DNA of 64,000 bases from G963691835 sp963691835 (GCA_963691835.1 OY829383.1:62001-126000), one strand, 5' to 3'; counted from the first letter of the stretch, positions 8,484 to 18,007 are shown. Program-made: numbers and translations. The notes: generated by a model not told the origin, from the letters alone.

Positions 8484-9416
8484 GAGTCCGTCCATAAAGT
8501 TCATGTTTGTTTCAAGCGGCGTACCATGATCTTGATCATGGCGAGGTAGATGAAGGCGGTGGCGGTTCGCGCCCGCGCCTCGAAGTCTCGGGCGAGCCTT
8601 CGGTTGCGCGAGATCCAGGCCAGCGTGCGTTCGACGATCCAGCGCTTGGCCTGCACCATGAAGCCCTTGGCGCCGTCGCTCCGCTTGATGATTTCCAGCC
8701 GCCAGGGCCCGGTCTTGGCCACCGCCTTGGCGGCTTTCGGCCCCTGGTAGCCGGCATCGGCGAAGACCACCTCGATGAATGGAAACCGTCGCCGCACCCG
8801 CTTGCTCAAAACCAAGGCCGCGCCGTCGCGGTCCTGAATGTCGGCTGGATGCACCACCGCCGTGAGCAGCAGTCCGCCATGGTCAGTGAGGATGTGGCGC
8901 TTCACGCCGCGCGTCTTCTTGCCCGCGTCATAGCCGATCGGGTCAAGCGACGCCCCCCTTTTTGCGCCGATTTGGCGCTTTGGCTGTCGATAATCGCGGC
9001 GCTCGGTTGCCCCTCTCGGCCTTCCGCCTCGCGCAACGCCACATAGAGCGTATCGTGCATCCGCTCGAGCGTGCCGTCCCAGGCCCACAGATCGAAATAC
9101 CCATGCACCGTGCTCTTCGGCGGAAAGTCCTTCGGCAAATGGCGCCACGGGCAGCCGGTCTCCAGAACATAGAGCAAGCCATTGATCACCGCGCGAACGT
9201 CAACCGACCGCTTGCGGCCGCCATGCCGGGCCGGCGGGATCAACGGCGCCAGAACCGACCACTCTTCGTCCGTCAGATCACTCGGGTACCGAAGGCCCCG
9301 GCGCTCATAACGGGCACGGTTTTCTTTCGTCCACATCTGGTAGCTCCCTCATCAATCGCTACAAGATAGTGAATCACAAACGATTCCAACGATTCAATGA
9401 CTTTGTGGACGGGCTC
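8484..9416 (-). mobile_element. IS5-family (IS427-type) insertion sequence, copy 2, 933 bp
   Basis: Same length, ends and encoded frames as the element at 5390-6322, in the same orientation, 3094 bases away. A TAA target duplication flanks it (8481-8483 and 9417-9419), showing an independent transposition, not segmental duplication. Homologous recombination between the copies would delete the hydrolase gene. Near-identity suggests recent movement in this genome. Confidence 0.93.
8501..9336 (-). CDS. IS5-family transposase, copy 2, -1 frameshift
   Basis: Encodes the same two overlapping frames as copy 1: frame A starting at 9336 and frame B open to 8501, joined at the same A5G6 run (about 8953-8963). 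The predicted proteins are identical to those of copy 1, with no internal stops, so this copy should be able to make active transposase. Confidence 0.88.
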
Positions 9417-9536
9417 TAAAGATTTCAAGTAGACGAACTGTTCATTTTAAGCGCCGCCGATCGGTCCTGAGAGAACCGTTTTGTAGTTGGCGTCGTAATT
9501 ACTGCTGTCACTCAGTGAGTAGAGGAGAGACAGCGC

Positions 9537-9702
9537 TTGGCAGAGAAGACAATACAAGTCGTGGTGATCGGTGGCGGTGCTGGGGGCTTGCCGTTGGTCC
9601 GCAAGCTTTGCGCGCACTTCGGACGCGAGCGCTACGACACTATCTTGATCGACCGGTCACGGTCGCACATCTGGAACCCGCTTCTGCACGAGGTCGCTGC
9701 AG
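9537..9702 (+). pseudogene. Type II NADH dehydrogenase, N-terminal fragment cut by IS6
   Basis: From a TTG at 9537 the frame reads VVVIGGGAGGLPLVRKL and RSHIWNPLLHEVAAG, nearly matching residues 11-60 of the intact NADH dehydrogenase at 11201-12520. It ends exactly where the IS6 left inverted repeat begins (9703). Only the FAD-binding Rossmann start survives, so it is non-functional. It records a second, probably older, copy of the gene. Confidence 0.85.
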
Positions 9703-10505
9703 GGCGTTGTCACACGAATTACCGCCGTACTGAGAACGACACTATGATCGTCCGATGAACCCAATCTCCTACGCCCGCTTCCAGTTCCCGCCCACCGTCA
9801 TTCAGCATGCCCCATGGCTGTACCGCCGGTTCAATCTCATTCTTCGTGATGTTGAAGACTTGCTCGCGGAGCGCAGACTCGATGTGAGCTACGAAACGTT
9901 TCGTCGTTGGGTAGCGCGGTTTGGAACTGCGTATGCCAAACGCCTCCGAGACGGGCGTCCGCGCTCCGATGATCGGTGGAATTTGGATGAGATGTTCGTC
10001 TCGATCGGCGGGCGCCGGATGTACCTGTGGCGCGCTGTCGATGTGGAAGGAGAGTTACCTGAAATACTTATAGAGCCGCGGCGCGACAAACGAGCAGTGA
10101 TGAAACTACTGCACTGACCTCTCAAAAGGCAGGGTGTCGTTCCGACTTCGATCACCACCGATGAAATGGGGTCCTATCGCGCGGCCTTGCGAGACCTTCG
10201 ACTACGCGATCGAGATGTCACCCGAGGCCGCTCGAACAATCGGGCGTAAAACTCACATCAGCCAATTAGACGCAGAGAACGATGTTGGATCGGATTCAAG
10301 CGTCCAGGCTCGACGCAGAGACTTCTCTCGACCCATGCCGCCGGCTAAAACGCCTTCAACCTTCAACGCCATCTAGTCTCTCGATGCCACATGAAGCTTC
10401 ACCGCACTGCAGCTCTGGCGCAATGGAAGGTCGCCTCTGGCGTCGCGTGACCACTGGTTTGTCTAATAGCGCGTCACGCTCATTGGCCAAAGATGTGACA
10501 ACGCC
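9703..10505 (+). mobile_element. IS6-family insertion sequence, 803 bp, defective
   Basis: Inverted repeats GGCGTTGTCACA at both ends (the right end reads TGTGACAACGCC) enclose a decayed transposase. Flanking bases show no target duplication: the left side is an NADH dehydrogenase fragment and the right side an IS3 fragment. That fits the replicative, deletion-generating habit of the IS6 family. Confidence 0.82.
9755..10450 (+). pseudogene. IS6-family DDE transposase with in-frame stops
   Basis: The N-terminal 120 codons are intact: YARFQFPPTVIQHAPWLYRR, DVSYETFRRWVARFG, then the first catalytic region RWNLDEMFVSIGG and YLWRAVDVEG. After a TGA at 10115 the same frame continues with TTDEMGSYRAALRDL and RSNNRA, another stop, and C-terminal AFNLQRHLVSR. 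Three in-frame stops, no frameshift: an element dead by point mutation. Confidence 0.82.
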
Positions 10506-10510
10506 TCAGG

Positions 10511-10820
10511 GACTGGATTGCCGTTGTCGGTGCCAAGACGGTGTACATCACGCCAGGCTCGCCCTGGGAGGTCGGTTATGTGGAGATCTTCAATGTCCGC
10601 CTACGGGCAGAGCTACTCAACGAAGAGATCTTCTACAATCTGAAAAAGGCCCGCTTCGTGATCGAGCAATGTCGGTAGCACTACAACACCATCCGACCAC
10701 ACACCGCGCTCCGATATAGGCCGCCGGCCCCCGCAAGCATCATCCCACAAAACGGATCGGCCAGCTCCCCTGCGCTACGCAGCCCGACCAGCTTGGCTGG
10801 AGAGCCAACAGTGCATTAGC
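10511..10820 (+). pseudogene. IS3-family OrfB transposase, C-terminal fragment
   Basis: Reads KTVYITPGSPWEVGYVEIFN, LLNEEIFYNLKKA, then a stop and HYNTIRPHTALRYRPPAP. This is the catalytic-Glu end of the IS3-family integrase-like transposase (normally SPWENGYVESFN and HYNTIRPHSALGYRPPAP). The key Asn/Ser positions are altered. Its 5' part is missing, replaced by the IS6 element. The following GGACCACTCAGTGGGGCAGG near 10830-10850 may be the eroded IS3 end. Confidence 0.75.
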
Positions 10821-11200
10821 ATTATAACCGGACCACTCAGTGGGGCAGGCCACTGATCGCTAAGAGCGGCCTGATCAAACGCTTGCACTTAACGAGGGCC
10901 ACCAAACTCGCATCGCCGACCTCATAGTTCACCATCAGCACCCCGGGAATATAGCAATGATACTCGCAACCTCGAAGGAAGTCATACAGTCAGAAACAGT
11001 TCGATAGGCTAGGTACTACTGGAGCTGTAGCCGATTTGTGGACCCTTCGAACAGAATCTATTGATGCTTCAAACTCCGAACAAAACTATGCAGGAGGATA
11101 GGTCATTCAATCACAGAGTTTCGATCTGGATCTTATTGTGCTACGGACATGGAAAATGAATGTCTACCGGCATTGTGTTTTCTTTTGGTAGCAAACAAAT
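10821..11200. other. Intergenic, partly IS remnant
   Basis: The first 40 bases may be the IS3 terminus. The rest is visibly AT-rich toward 11200 and probably holds the promoter of the NADH dehydrogenase, but no confident element can be named. Confidence 0.35.
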
Positions 11201-12520
11201 GTGAGGAAAAGCTTGAGGGGAAAGAAAACACAGATCGTCGTGGTTGGTGGTGGTGCTGGAGGCTTACCTCTTGTGCGCAAGCTCGGTGCCCACTTTGGAC
11301 GCGAACGCTATGACATCATCTTGATTGATCGGTCCAGGTCTCACATTTGGAAACCGCTTCTACATGAGGTCGCCGCGGGCTCACTAGACGCCAATATGGA
11401 TGAGATAGGCTACGGCGGTCACGGTGTGCGCTGGGGCTATCGGTTTTTCTACGGCAGTTTGGAGTCGATCGACAGAGAGGGAAAAAAAGTCATCACTGCC
11501 CCTTTCATCGACGACGACGGCCGCGAGATCGTCGCGCGCCACACCATTCGCTACGACTATTTAGTACTCGCGTATGGCGGTGTTTCTAATGATTTTGGCG
11601 TTCAAGGTGTGCGTGAGAACTGCTTATTTCTAGAGAACCGAGATCAGGCGGAAGTCTTCCGCCAGAAACTCTTAAACGAGTGTTTCCGAGTCTCTCTGGC
11701 TGCAGAAGTCGACAATACATCCAAGGTTCGAGTTTGCATTGTTGGTGGTGGTGCCACCGGCGTAGAGCTTGCTGCTGAACTGTTCAATGCTGCTAAGGGC
11801 CTTCGTCACTACGGCTTGGAGATCTTTGACGAAAGTAGATTGCAGGTTACTCTCTTAGAGGCTGGACCTCGCATCCTTCCAGCTTTGCCGGAAGACCTAG
11901 CCCAAGCGGCTCATGACGAGCTAGAGGCACTGGGGGTTGATCTTCGGCTGAACGCTATGGTCACCGGTGTTGATGAGAGCGGTGTGTCGATGAGGGGCGG
12001 AGACCGTATCTTGGCTGATCTCCGCGTCTGGGCAGCTGGTGTTAAGGGGGCCAGCATATCAGGTTCACTGGATGGCTTAGAGATCAACCGCTCAAATCAA
12101 ATCCAAGTCCGTCAAAGTCTTCAAACAACAGTCGACGATCATGTATTCGCTATTGGCGACTGCTGCTCATGTCCGAAGAGCGACGGTTCAACAGTGCCTC
12201 CACGCGCGCAGAGTGCCAACCAAATGGCTGTTACAGCGTTTGAAAACATTCTTGCACTTGTTCAGGGACGACAAACCAAACCCTTTCATTATCGTGATAA
12301 GGGGTCGCTTGTTTCGCTTAGCCGATTCTCGACAGTCGGCAGCCTCATGGGAAACCTAATAGGCGGTCGCATGGCTATTGAAGGACGCCTCGCCCGCTTG
12401 GCATACATGTCATTGTACCGAATGCATCTGATCACCGTTCACGGCTGGTTAAAAGGTATCGGTCTCATTGCCGTAGGCCATATCAACCAAGTTATACGTC
12501 CAAGACTAAAACTACATTAG
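11201..12520 (+). CDS. ndh: Type II (non-proton-pumping) NADH dehydrogenase
   Basis: 439 residues from a GTG start. Oxidises NADH and passes electrons to ubiquinone at the inner membrane without pumping protons. The FAD-binding motif VVGGGAGGLPLVRKL is at residues 13-27; a second Rossmann motif VCIVGGGATGVELAAELF, for NADH, lies near 177-194. The family signature FAIGDCC is near 317-323. The C-terminal ALYRMHLITVHG-like region (MSLYRMHLITVHGWLKG) is the amphipathic membrane anchor. Length is typical. A truncated second copy lies 1.5 kb upstream at 9537. Monocistronic by spacing. Confidence 0.88.
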   Translation: MRKSLRGKKTQIVVVGGGAGGLPLVRKLGAHFGRERYDIILIDRSRSHIWKPLLHEVAAGSLDANMDEIGYGGHGVRWGYRFFYGSLESIDREGKKVITAPFIDDDGREIVARHTIRYDYLVLAYGGVSNDFGVQGVRENCLFLENRDQAEVFRQKLLNECFRVSLAAEVDNTSKVRVCIVGGGATGVELAAELFNAAKGLRHYGLEIFDESRLQVTLLEAGPRILPALPEDLAQAAHDELEALGVDLRLNAMVTGVDESGVSMRGGDRILADLRVWAAGVKGASISGSLDGLEINRSNQIQVRQSLQTTVDDHVFAIGDCCSCPKSDGSTVPPRAQSANQMAVTAFENILALVQGRQTKPFHYRDKGSLVSLSRFSTVGSLMGNLIGGRMAIEGRLARLAYMSLYRMHLITVHGWLKGIGLIAVGHINQVIRPRLKLH

Positions 12521-12792
12521 TTCGCACTATTAAAACAATTATTGAGCAATATTACAATGTTACCCGTTGCATCTTCTAACCGGACTGCTACGTCAGTACA
12601 GGACTGCTGCCAGGGTATTCAAGATGTATACGTATTTATACGATTTTTCTACAAATCGAGAAGACAGTCAGTTGATGCGTCACTAGAAGACTCGACCGCT
12701 CGAAACTGCCTTTTTTGATACATAGCCAAGACTAATTGACTTACTAAACAGGATCAAACGACTATACTAGTCAGTTGTGCTGCAATACTCGT

Positions 12793-13356
12793 CTACCTAA
12801 AGCGCGCTAGCGCGACTGCCGCTCTTGACCCTCTATCGACCAGCCAGGTCCAAACGCGAACCGTTGCAGGAAGCTTCGTATTGAGACGACCGCGCGCGTC
12901 ATTGCGGTGATGCACTTCATCTTCACGAAAGCTGTCTAGTAATACCGCTAGCTCACTAAAACGAGAGTGGTTGGAAAGCTGGTCCAGTTGCTCCTGATAG
13001 TGCTGGTCCACGAAACTCTCAACGGCGTCGACAGTGGCGAAGATCACTTGGCTGCCAAAGAGTGCTGGAAGAAAGCCAGTTAAGAAGCCAGCAAGCCTCC
13101 ACAACGGCAAGAAAATGCTTCGATCCTTCGGTCTAAGAAGGACGTCCATCGTCGAGAGGTGATTGCGTTCTACCTCAAGATGCTCTCGAGCAAAGGCAAT
13201 CACTGCTGGATCGCGGCTGACACTCAAGATACCCAAGTAGATGTAGACGGCACCGGTCTCACCCGCATGATCCGAGCGAAGATCCGAGACTAACCAGTCT
13301 GGTAGGTCAAGCGGTGGCTCCAGGTGGAGCATTCTTGAGGAAAGCGCGTCAGGCAT
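12793..13356 (-). CDS. coq7: COQ7-type demethoxyubiquinone hydroxylase
   Basis: 187 residues. Diiron enzyme adding the C6 (demethoxyubiquinone) hydroxyl in ubiquinone synthesis at the inner membrane. The metal ligands of the COQ7 ferritin-like fold are visible: E33 (HAGETGA), E63 and H66 (EVERNH), E113 (AVESFVDQHY), E147 and H150 (EDEVHH). The start follows GGGAG. It lies 68 bases after the pseudoazurin gene on the same strand, so co-transcription is possible. It complements the UbiG-like gene near the left end. Confidence 0.9.
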   Translation of the reverse strand: MPDALSSRMLHLEPPLDLPDWLVSDLRSDHAGETGAVYIYLGILSVSRDPAVIAFAREHLEVERNHLSTMDVLLRPKDRSIFLPLWRLAGFLTGFLPALFGSQVIFATVDAVESFVDQHYQEQLDQLSNHSRFSELAVLLDSFREDEVHHRNDARGRLNTKLPATVRVWTWLVDRGSRAAVALARFR

Positions 13357-13424
13357 CGGCCATACTCCCGGAAAGCATCGCCAGGTCCACGCAGTGGACC
13401 TGGCACACGAGTTCCCTGTAGCGG

Positions 13425-13865
13425 TTAATCCCGCACTTGAGCAAATAGCTCATCAAAGCGTTTCTTACTCTTGCCGCGATGCTTGACACTCCGAGCCGCT
13501 TCGAGGTTCGAAGGGTTATCACCGACTTGGATCAGTCCAACCATACCCATTGCTACGTGTGGCTGACATTTTATGCCGTAGACGCCCTCAGCAGTAAAAG
13601 TCATTGAAAAGTCTTTCGACAACTTGCTTTTAAAGGCTTCAACGCCAGCAGGAATCATACCTTTTATGGAGACAACATTGTGGCCTTTCTTTACGGACTT
13701 GAAGACCACCGTATCACCTGGGGCGATTTTGAGAAACGCTGGCTCGAACTGCATCCGGACGCCGTTGGAATCTTTGTTTACCATATTGACCACATGTTCT
13801 GCCGCGAACGCTGGTAACGTGAATAACCAAAGTGCGACCGCGATGGCGGGGGACAAACGCAACAC
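13425..13865 (-). CDS. Pseudoazurin (blue copper protein)
   Basis: 146 residues from a GTG at 13865, which follows GGGAG and opens straight into a signal peptide cleaved after PAFAAEH. The frame is open 36 codons further upstream but that extension is unlike a protein start. The cupredoxin fold shows all type-1 copper ligands: His in KKGHNVVS, then Cys, His and Met in IKCQPHVAMGM. Periplasmic electron carrier, classically donating electrons to denitrification enzymes or accepting from bc1. The tail after residue 120 is long and basic (HRGKSKKR), unusual for the family. Confidence 0.88.
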   Translation of the reverse strand: MLRLSPAIAVALWLFTLPAFAAEHVVNMVNKDSNGVRMQFEPAFLKIAPGDTVVFKSVKKGHNVVSIKGMIPAGVEAFKSKLSKDFSMTFTAEGVYGIKCQPHVAMGMVGLIQVGDNPSNLEAARSVKHRGKSKKRFDELFAQVRD

Positions 13866-14326
13866 TTGAAACTCCCGATTTGAGTTGCTTGATGACTTTT
13901 CTACGCGTTGAGAGACGCGGATGGCCAAGGCCGCGACCGAGTATCGCAGATTAGACAAAAGACACTTTGGCATGCATCCATCTTCATAATATTTTGAAAT
14001 GCAAATGGCTTTGCAGAAGTGATAATATATTATCTTCTACATACTTATATACATACTATTGTCGCTCTATAAACATAACTCATCAGGATTCTCCTCATTT
14101 TAGCGATCCTTTACAATCTGTTTATTATGTGACATCGATTTAGGCTGACTCATTATGACTATATTTTCGAAATATTGTTAAATCTAGACTGTTTTTCACA
14201 ATCTACACTGTGCCCTCTTCGGGATATCACGGATAGGTTTTAATGCGAATGATTTTTAATTGCATTGACACCTGTGTCTGATTGGACGATTGTTGTTCGG
14301 CATGTGGACGTTGGTAGCGAACGAAG
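13866..14326. other. AT-rich divergent intergenic region
   Basis: Separates the pseudoazurin and the unknown + strand gene, so it should carry promoters in both directions. It is strikingly AT-rich (13980-14270) compared with flanking genes. No confident FNR, Fur or sigma-70 site could be picked by eye. Confidence 0.4.
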
Positions 14327-14893
14327 ATGACCAAACTCTTAGAGTGTGTTCCAAGTAATTTCCGGCTGTGCCAACAAAAGGGACAGCGGTTACCGATCAT
14401 TAACGATCTCGATGAATCTCAATTTCACTTCCTTATGCACTGCCGGAAAGTAGCGGAAGAAGTAAGAAGACAACGTTGCTTTAAGGCCGACATTCTTAAC
14501 CAAAAAGCAATTAATGACCTTGAGAAAGGGTCAGATAGTCGATCGGTGACGCCTGTTCACCGTCTACTTCATCTTATGTATTGTATCATGCGGCGGCGGC
14601 CACGGCTTTTCCATTTGGTTGATTATGAGCTGTCTTCGGAAGAGGCTTGGCTCGTTAGCCTTTTCAGTGCCGTTAAGCGCAATGACAACGGGAGCATATC
14701 TTTCCTCCTTCGCAGCCAATTGCCTCCAAACACGGTGCGGGTTTTTGCTCAGCTTTTCTCTATGGTACACGCACGCATCCAGTTCGAGTTCAGCGTCGTA
14801 GAAAAGGTTCATCCTCAAACCTGGAGGCCACATGAGCCAGCCTGCGGCAGATCTCAGCCCGACAGCGCAAGCCGCGATCGCGGATGTGCTTAA
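14327..14893 (+). CDS. Hypothetical protein upstream of dps
   Basis: 188 codons, no recognised domain. Predicted helical and charged: LPIINDLDESQFHFLMHCRKVAEEVRRQ, then VHRLLHLMYCIMRRRPRLFHL. The last 20 codons overlap the dps start in another frame, and the C-terminal residues there look non-native, so the frame may be slightly disrupted. Position suggests co-transcription with dps. Real gene likely but function unknown. Confidence 0.5.
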   Translation: MTKLLECVPSNFRLCQQKGQRLPIINDLDESQFHFLMHCRKVAEEVRRQRCFKADILNQKAINDLEKGSDSRSVTPVHRLLHLMYCIMRRRPRLFHLVDYELSSEEAWLVSLFSAVKRNDNGSISFLLRSQLPPNTVRVFAQLFSMVHARIQFEFSVVEKVHPQTWRPHEPACGRSQPDSASRDRGCA

Positions 14894-15305
14894 TCAGAGT
14901 CTCGCGGAAACAGTTGTTGCCACGATGCTAGCGCAGAACTTTCACTGGAACGTCACCGGCATGGCGTTCGGTCCGCTACACGACTTGTTTCAAGTGATCT
15001 ACGAAGATCACTTTTCCGCACAAGATGAGCTAGCGGAGCGTATCAAAGCCATTGACATGCATGCTGAGGGACAGTTGGGCCAGATACTCTCTCGCTCTAA
15101 AGTGTCGGAAGCGGATGGGCATCAGACTGACGTGGAGATGATCCGCCTGATGCTTGACGCGCAAGAGACACTGGCAGCAACGCTATCAGGCACAAGCGCT
15201 CTAGCCTCACAACACGGTGACAGACTGACAGAGGATCTCGCGACGGGACGTGGGCGCACCCATGAGAAATTCGCGTGGATGCTGCGCGCGCATCTCAAGC
15301 GCTAA
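14832..15305 (+). CDS. dps: Dps/ferritin-like DNA-protection protein
   Basis: 157 residues. Dps proteins form dodecamers that oxidise and store iron and protect DNA in stress. The ferroxidase signature is clear: AQNFHWNVTG near 38-47, then LFQVIYEDHFSAQDELAERI near 54-73. The start is set by GGAGG seven bases upstream, inside the end of the preceding frame. The C-terminus RTHEKFAWMLRAHLK is the usual last helix. Length is normal. Confidence 0.9.
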   Translation: MSQPAADLSPTAQAAIADVLNQSLAETVVATMLAQNFHWNVTGMAFGPLHDLFQVIYEDHFSAQDELAERIKAIDMHAEGQLGQILSRSKVSEADGHQTDVEMIRLMLDAQETLAATLSGTSALASQHGDRLTEDLATGRGRTHEKFAWMLRAHLKR

Positions 15306-15326
15306 ACAAATCGGTGTGCCCGAAGA

Positions 15327-15590
15327 TCAGGCCGCGATAGGTGGCTTGATCCCCTTCTTGGCGCACTTTCGCAAGTACATCTTCCGCCAATAATCGTACC
15401 GACCGAGCTCTTTCCGCTTCTTGATCAGTTCGATCAAAAAACCAACTTTTGCATTCTTTCCGTTCTTCTTTTTGAATGCCCTTTTATCCTTCTTGGTCAT
15501 TGCACAGCCAATGCACCGGTCAGCAAGTTTAAATTTGCATACGTCGATGCACGGCCCTGGGATCTTCCTAGACACGTTCGCCTCCTGCAT
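15327..15590 (-). CDS. DUF1289 Cys-rich small protein
   Basis: 87 residues with GPCIDVCKFKLADRCIGC at 12-29: the four-cysteine pattern of DUF1289 (formerly Fe-S-like small proteins). The rest is Lys-rich, longer than the usual family tail. Convergent with dps, 21 bases from its stop. Cytoplasmic; function unknown in the family. Confidence 0.75.
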   Translation of the reverse strand: MQEANVSRKIPGPCIDVCKFKLADRCIGCAMTKKDKRAFKKKNGKNAKVGFLIELIKKRKELGRYDYWRKMYLRKCAKKGIKPPIAA

Positions 15591-16489
15591 CCGCCGCGAA
15601 GCCGAGCAATTACTCAGCCAATTACAGGCTGCTGTCGTTTGTAGCTATCGGGCCCCACAAAGTTTTGCAATCAGTCTCCCCGGCAAGTCGGTCCAACTCA
15701 ACCAAACACCGCGATCAATATAAATCTGATCTAAACTATGACGTACACGCAACATACTAATTGGCCCAAGCTGCGCCACCAGCGCAATCTGCGATCGGCG
15801 TGCTCTCCTCCCACGTGCACGGCGGCGGTGTAAGCCGCTCGCGTCCTCCTATTTGACAATCGCGCCGAACTGAAGCACGCAAGTCGAGAAACTATCAGTC
15901 AGTGTTAGCTTGTGGCATAAGCACCGCCTCGAACAAGATTTCCAATTCCCATTTTTCGTCGCCGGGCGAGCCGGTCGAAGCATGTGGTTGATATGCCAAA
16001 TCGCCACGTGGCATCGGCGTGGGGCGACCCTTTGGAGGCCGCCAACAGATCCCATTCAGCACTTGCCGACCACCGAAAGTGGCAATGCGTCGCGGATTGT
16101 TCAGCAAGAGCGACGCGACGATTAGTTATTCGCAATCACTCAGCTCATAACGTTTGTGTGCCAATCAATACCGCCACCGAGACTCGAACCTTAACCCGAA
16201 ATAGCATGGAATTCTGTTCAATAGCCTCTGATCTCAACCAAGCCACGGGGAATAAAACGAACCGAAGGAGCACACCAAAGTTTCGCGAAGTGTCAAAGCG
16301 TTTAACCCCACTAGACACTTCACAGGGTGAATGTATATAAGGCCATAATAATCGACAATTTTTCGCAGTGCGAACATAGTGTGGTTAGCTTAAGTGCAAT
16401 AACAAATCAAACCGCCATAAGGCTCGAGAGAATTCCTCATCTTTCTTGGGCGTTGGTTCCCAAGTATATTAGCCCGTGCAAAGGCGCGG
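15591..16489. other. Long apparently non-coding stretch
   Basis: Several short frames overlap on both strands at 15849-16340 but none resembles a protein or has a ribosome binding site. A segment near 16170 looks like a tRNA T-loop but does not fold (see rejected items). Probably eroded DNA. Confidence 0.4.
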
Positions 16490-16603
16490 CTAACGATCTG
16501 AACGAGATTTAGACAATGGGCTTCGCTTGTAGCGCCACCAACTAAAGATCAGCCAGACGACAAAGGCGACGACTACAAACACACCGATTACGAAAGTGGA
16601 CAC
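16490..16603 (-). CDS. Tiny single-helix membrane protein
   Basis: 37 codons from a GTG at 16603 with AGAGG about seven bases before it. One transmembrane helix (STFVIGVFVVVAFVVWLIF), then WWRYKRSP and a short basic tail: N-out or N-in single-pass peptide of the size of CydX/CcoQ-like subunits. No neighbour tells its role. The hydrophobicity, basic stop-transfer and Shine-Dalgarno together suggest a real gene. Confidence 0.4.
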   Translation of the reverse strand: MSTFVIGVFVVVAFVVWLIFSWWRYKRSPLSKSRSDR

Positions 16604-16863
16604 TTGATGCCTCTTTGTTTGCTAGATGGTTGTTTCCGTTGGACTACTTAGTTTTCTCAGTATATAGGCTCAATTTAAAGTCACCGTAAGTGGTTGAACA
16701 GCCCGTGTCACTGATCGCCGAGTGAGTGCTGACGGTTAGAGCTCCTAGTCCCGGCTTGGCTTACTCGATTCTACTTTGAAATGGTAATGTCCGAAGAGTA
16801 CGTCAGTAGGGTAGAACGTCGCAGGCACAGTCCAGGCGAGACCCGTTGTCGGTTATTGCCAGG

Positions 16864-17145
16864 TCAACCTGTTGACGTCGGTATGCGAAGATGTACGAAT
16901 CCCGCTCCGCCGATGTGCCCAAGGGTTATGGCGACAGAGATGGCTTGATGGGTCTTGAAACGGTCATTTGCGGCGCTGCCAGTCGCGTCGTTGAAGGCTG
17001 GCATTAACACCTGCCGCGCGAATATAATCATCGCATCTATAGCGCATAGGATCGCTCCTGGGACCACATCAAGAGTGAACACAGACGGAACCAGGGAAGC
17101 AGCGATACCCAACACAAATGAATAGAAATGTGGAAGAGCCTTGCA
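16864..17145 (-). pseudogene. DUF4149-like protein, truncated copy
   Basis: Reads KALPHFYSFVLG, then FARQVLMPAFNDATG and LGHIGGAGFVHLR, closely parallel to KAFPHFYLFVL, FARQILMPAINDATD and LGHIGGAGFVLLR of the protein at 1827-2222. The N-terminal helix is missing and the middle is altered. An inactive paralogue on the opposite strand. Confidence 0.7.
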
Positions 17146-17374
17146 TGTGGTGGGATCTACTATTTTTATTAGAAATGAGCAAAATAAAGAAGCCTATTAG
17201 TCAAATTATTAGTGATTTTAGCAATCAAAAAATGCGGTCAAAAGGACTACAATACTAGTCATTTATTGTAGCCTCATCTGCGGGCATCGCACTGATAGCT
17301 GATCATTGAGTGTGGATCTGGCAATCTGGACGGTTTGAGCGGCATTCAAGCCGCCTTATGGCGTTTGATGCGAA

Positions 17375-17575
17375 TCAAACAGCGATCGTCCTGAACGCGG
17401 AGCGCGTCGAAGATTGCTCTTGAAATGCCTGAAAAGCGTCCTCCCCACTGTCAGTGATATTCCCTGAACTATCGATCCAACCAAGTCCCACGGCTAGATC
17501 TTTACCAGTCACAGTCGGACTGCCAACAAGCATTTCCGCTGCGCGCGATAGCGAAGCAATTTTATCAACAGACAT
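17375..17575 (-). CDS. Small hypothetical protein
   Basis: 66 residues from the ATG at 17575, selected because GAGGAGG lies seven to eight bases upstream; an in-frame ATG further out lacks this. Sequence begins MSVDKIASLSRAAEMLVG and contains VGLGWIDSSGNITDSGEDAF. No family recognised; acidic, cytoplasmic. The strong ribosome binding site makes it credible. Confidence 0.5.
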   Translation of the reverse strand: MSVDKIASLSRAAEMLVGSPTVTGKDLAVGLGWIDSSGNITDSGEDAFQAFQEQSSTRSAFRTIAV

Positions 17576-18007
17576 TTCTACCTCCTCTGTTTGTTTACGA
17601 TTGCCTTTGCACAATGGATTGCCAGTTCGAACCCTAATTTCTCGCAGGGCACATCATCTATCACCATTGGCAACGATGATGAGTATCTGCCAGTCCTGTA
17701 GCTAACCAATTCCATCGAGTGCAGCTCCGGACTTGAGTTCGCCGCCTTGCCACATGACCGTGGCTGGTGGCTAGACTGGATCCATACGGCGGTTTTCTAT
17801 CCAACGTTCGGGAGTCGGCAGTCGATAGCCGAGCGAACTGGCAAGAGCCGAAAGGGCGGCGTAACAATCCCGTGCGCTCCACTAATCACCCAAAGCGCCC
17901 AGGGACACAGTTCACCCGTTAAGCATTGGTGTGTGGTCCACGAGATACCGCACGCCACAGCCTGAGAGGCGAAGGGTCGGCCCCAAAGGCCGTATGGGAT
18001 CGTCGCC
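17576..18007. other. Intergenic, nothing recognised
   Basis: Frames of 70-107 codons exist on both strands but match nothing and lack start signals. No repeat or terminator stands out. Confidence 0.35.

Noticed and set aside
281..9702. Segment between the two same-orientation IS6 copies considered as a composite transposon
   Set aside because: The two IS6 copies are clearly diverged and both defective, and no target duplication can be matched, so joint recent mobility is unsupported.
16165..16200. tRNA-like T-loop (GAGACTCGAACCTTAACCC) on the minus strand
   Set aside because: The would-be T-stem arms do not pair, and no anticodon arm or CCA end can be placed; treated as chance or deep erosion, unlike the well-pairing tRNA-Lys fragment at 25749.
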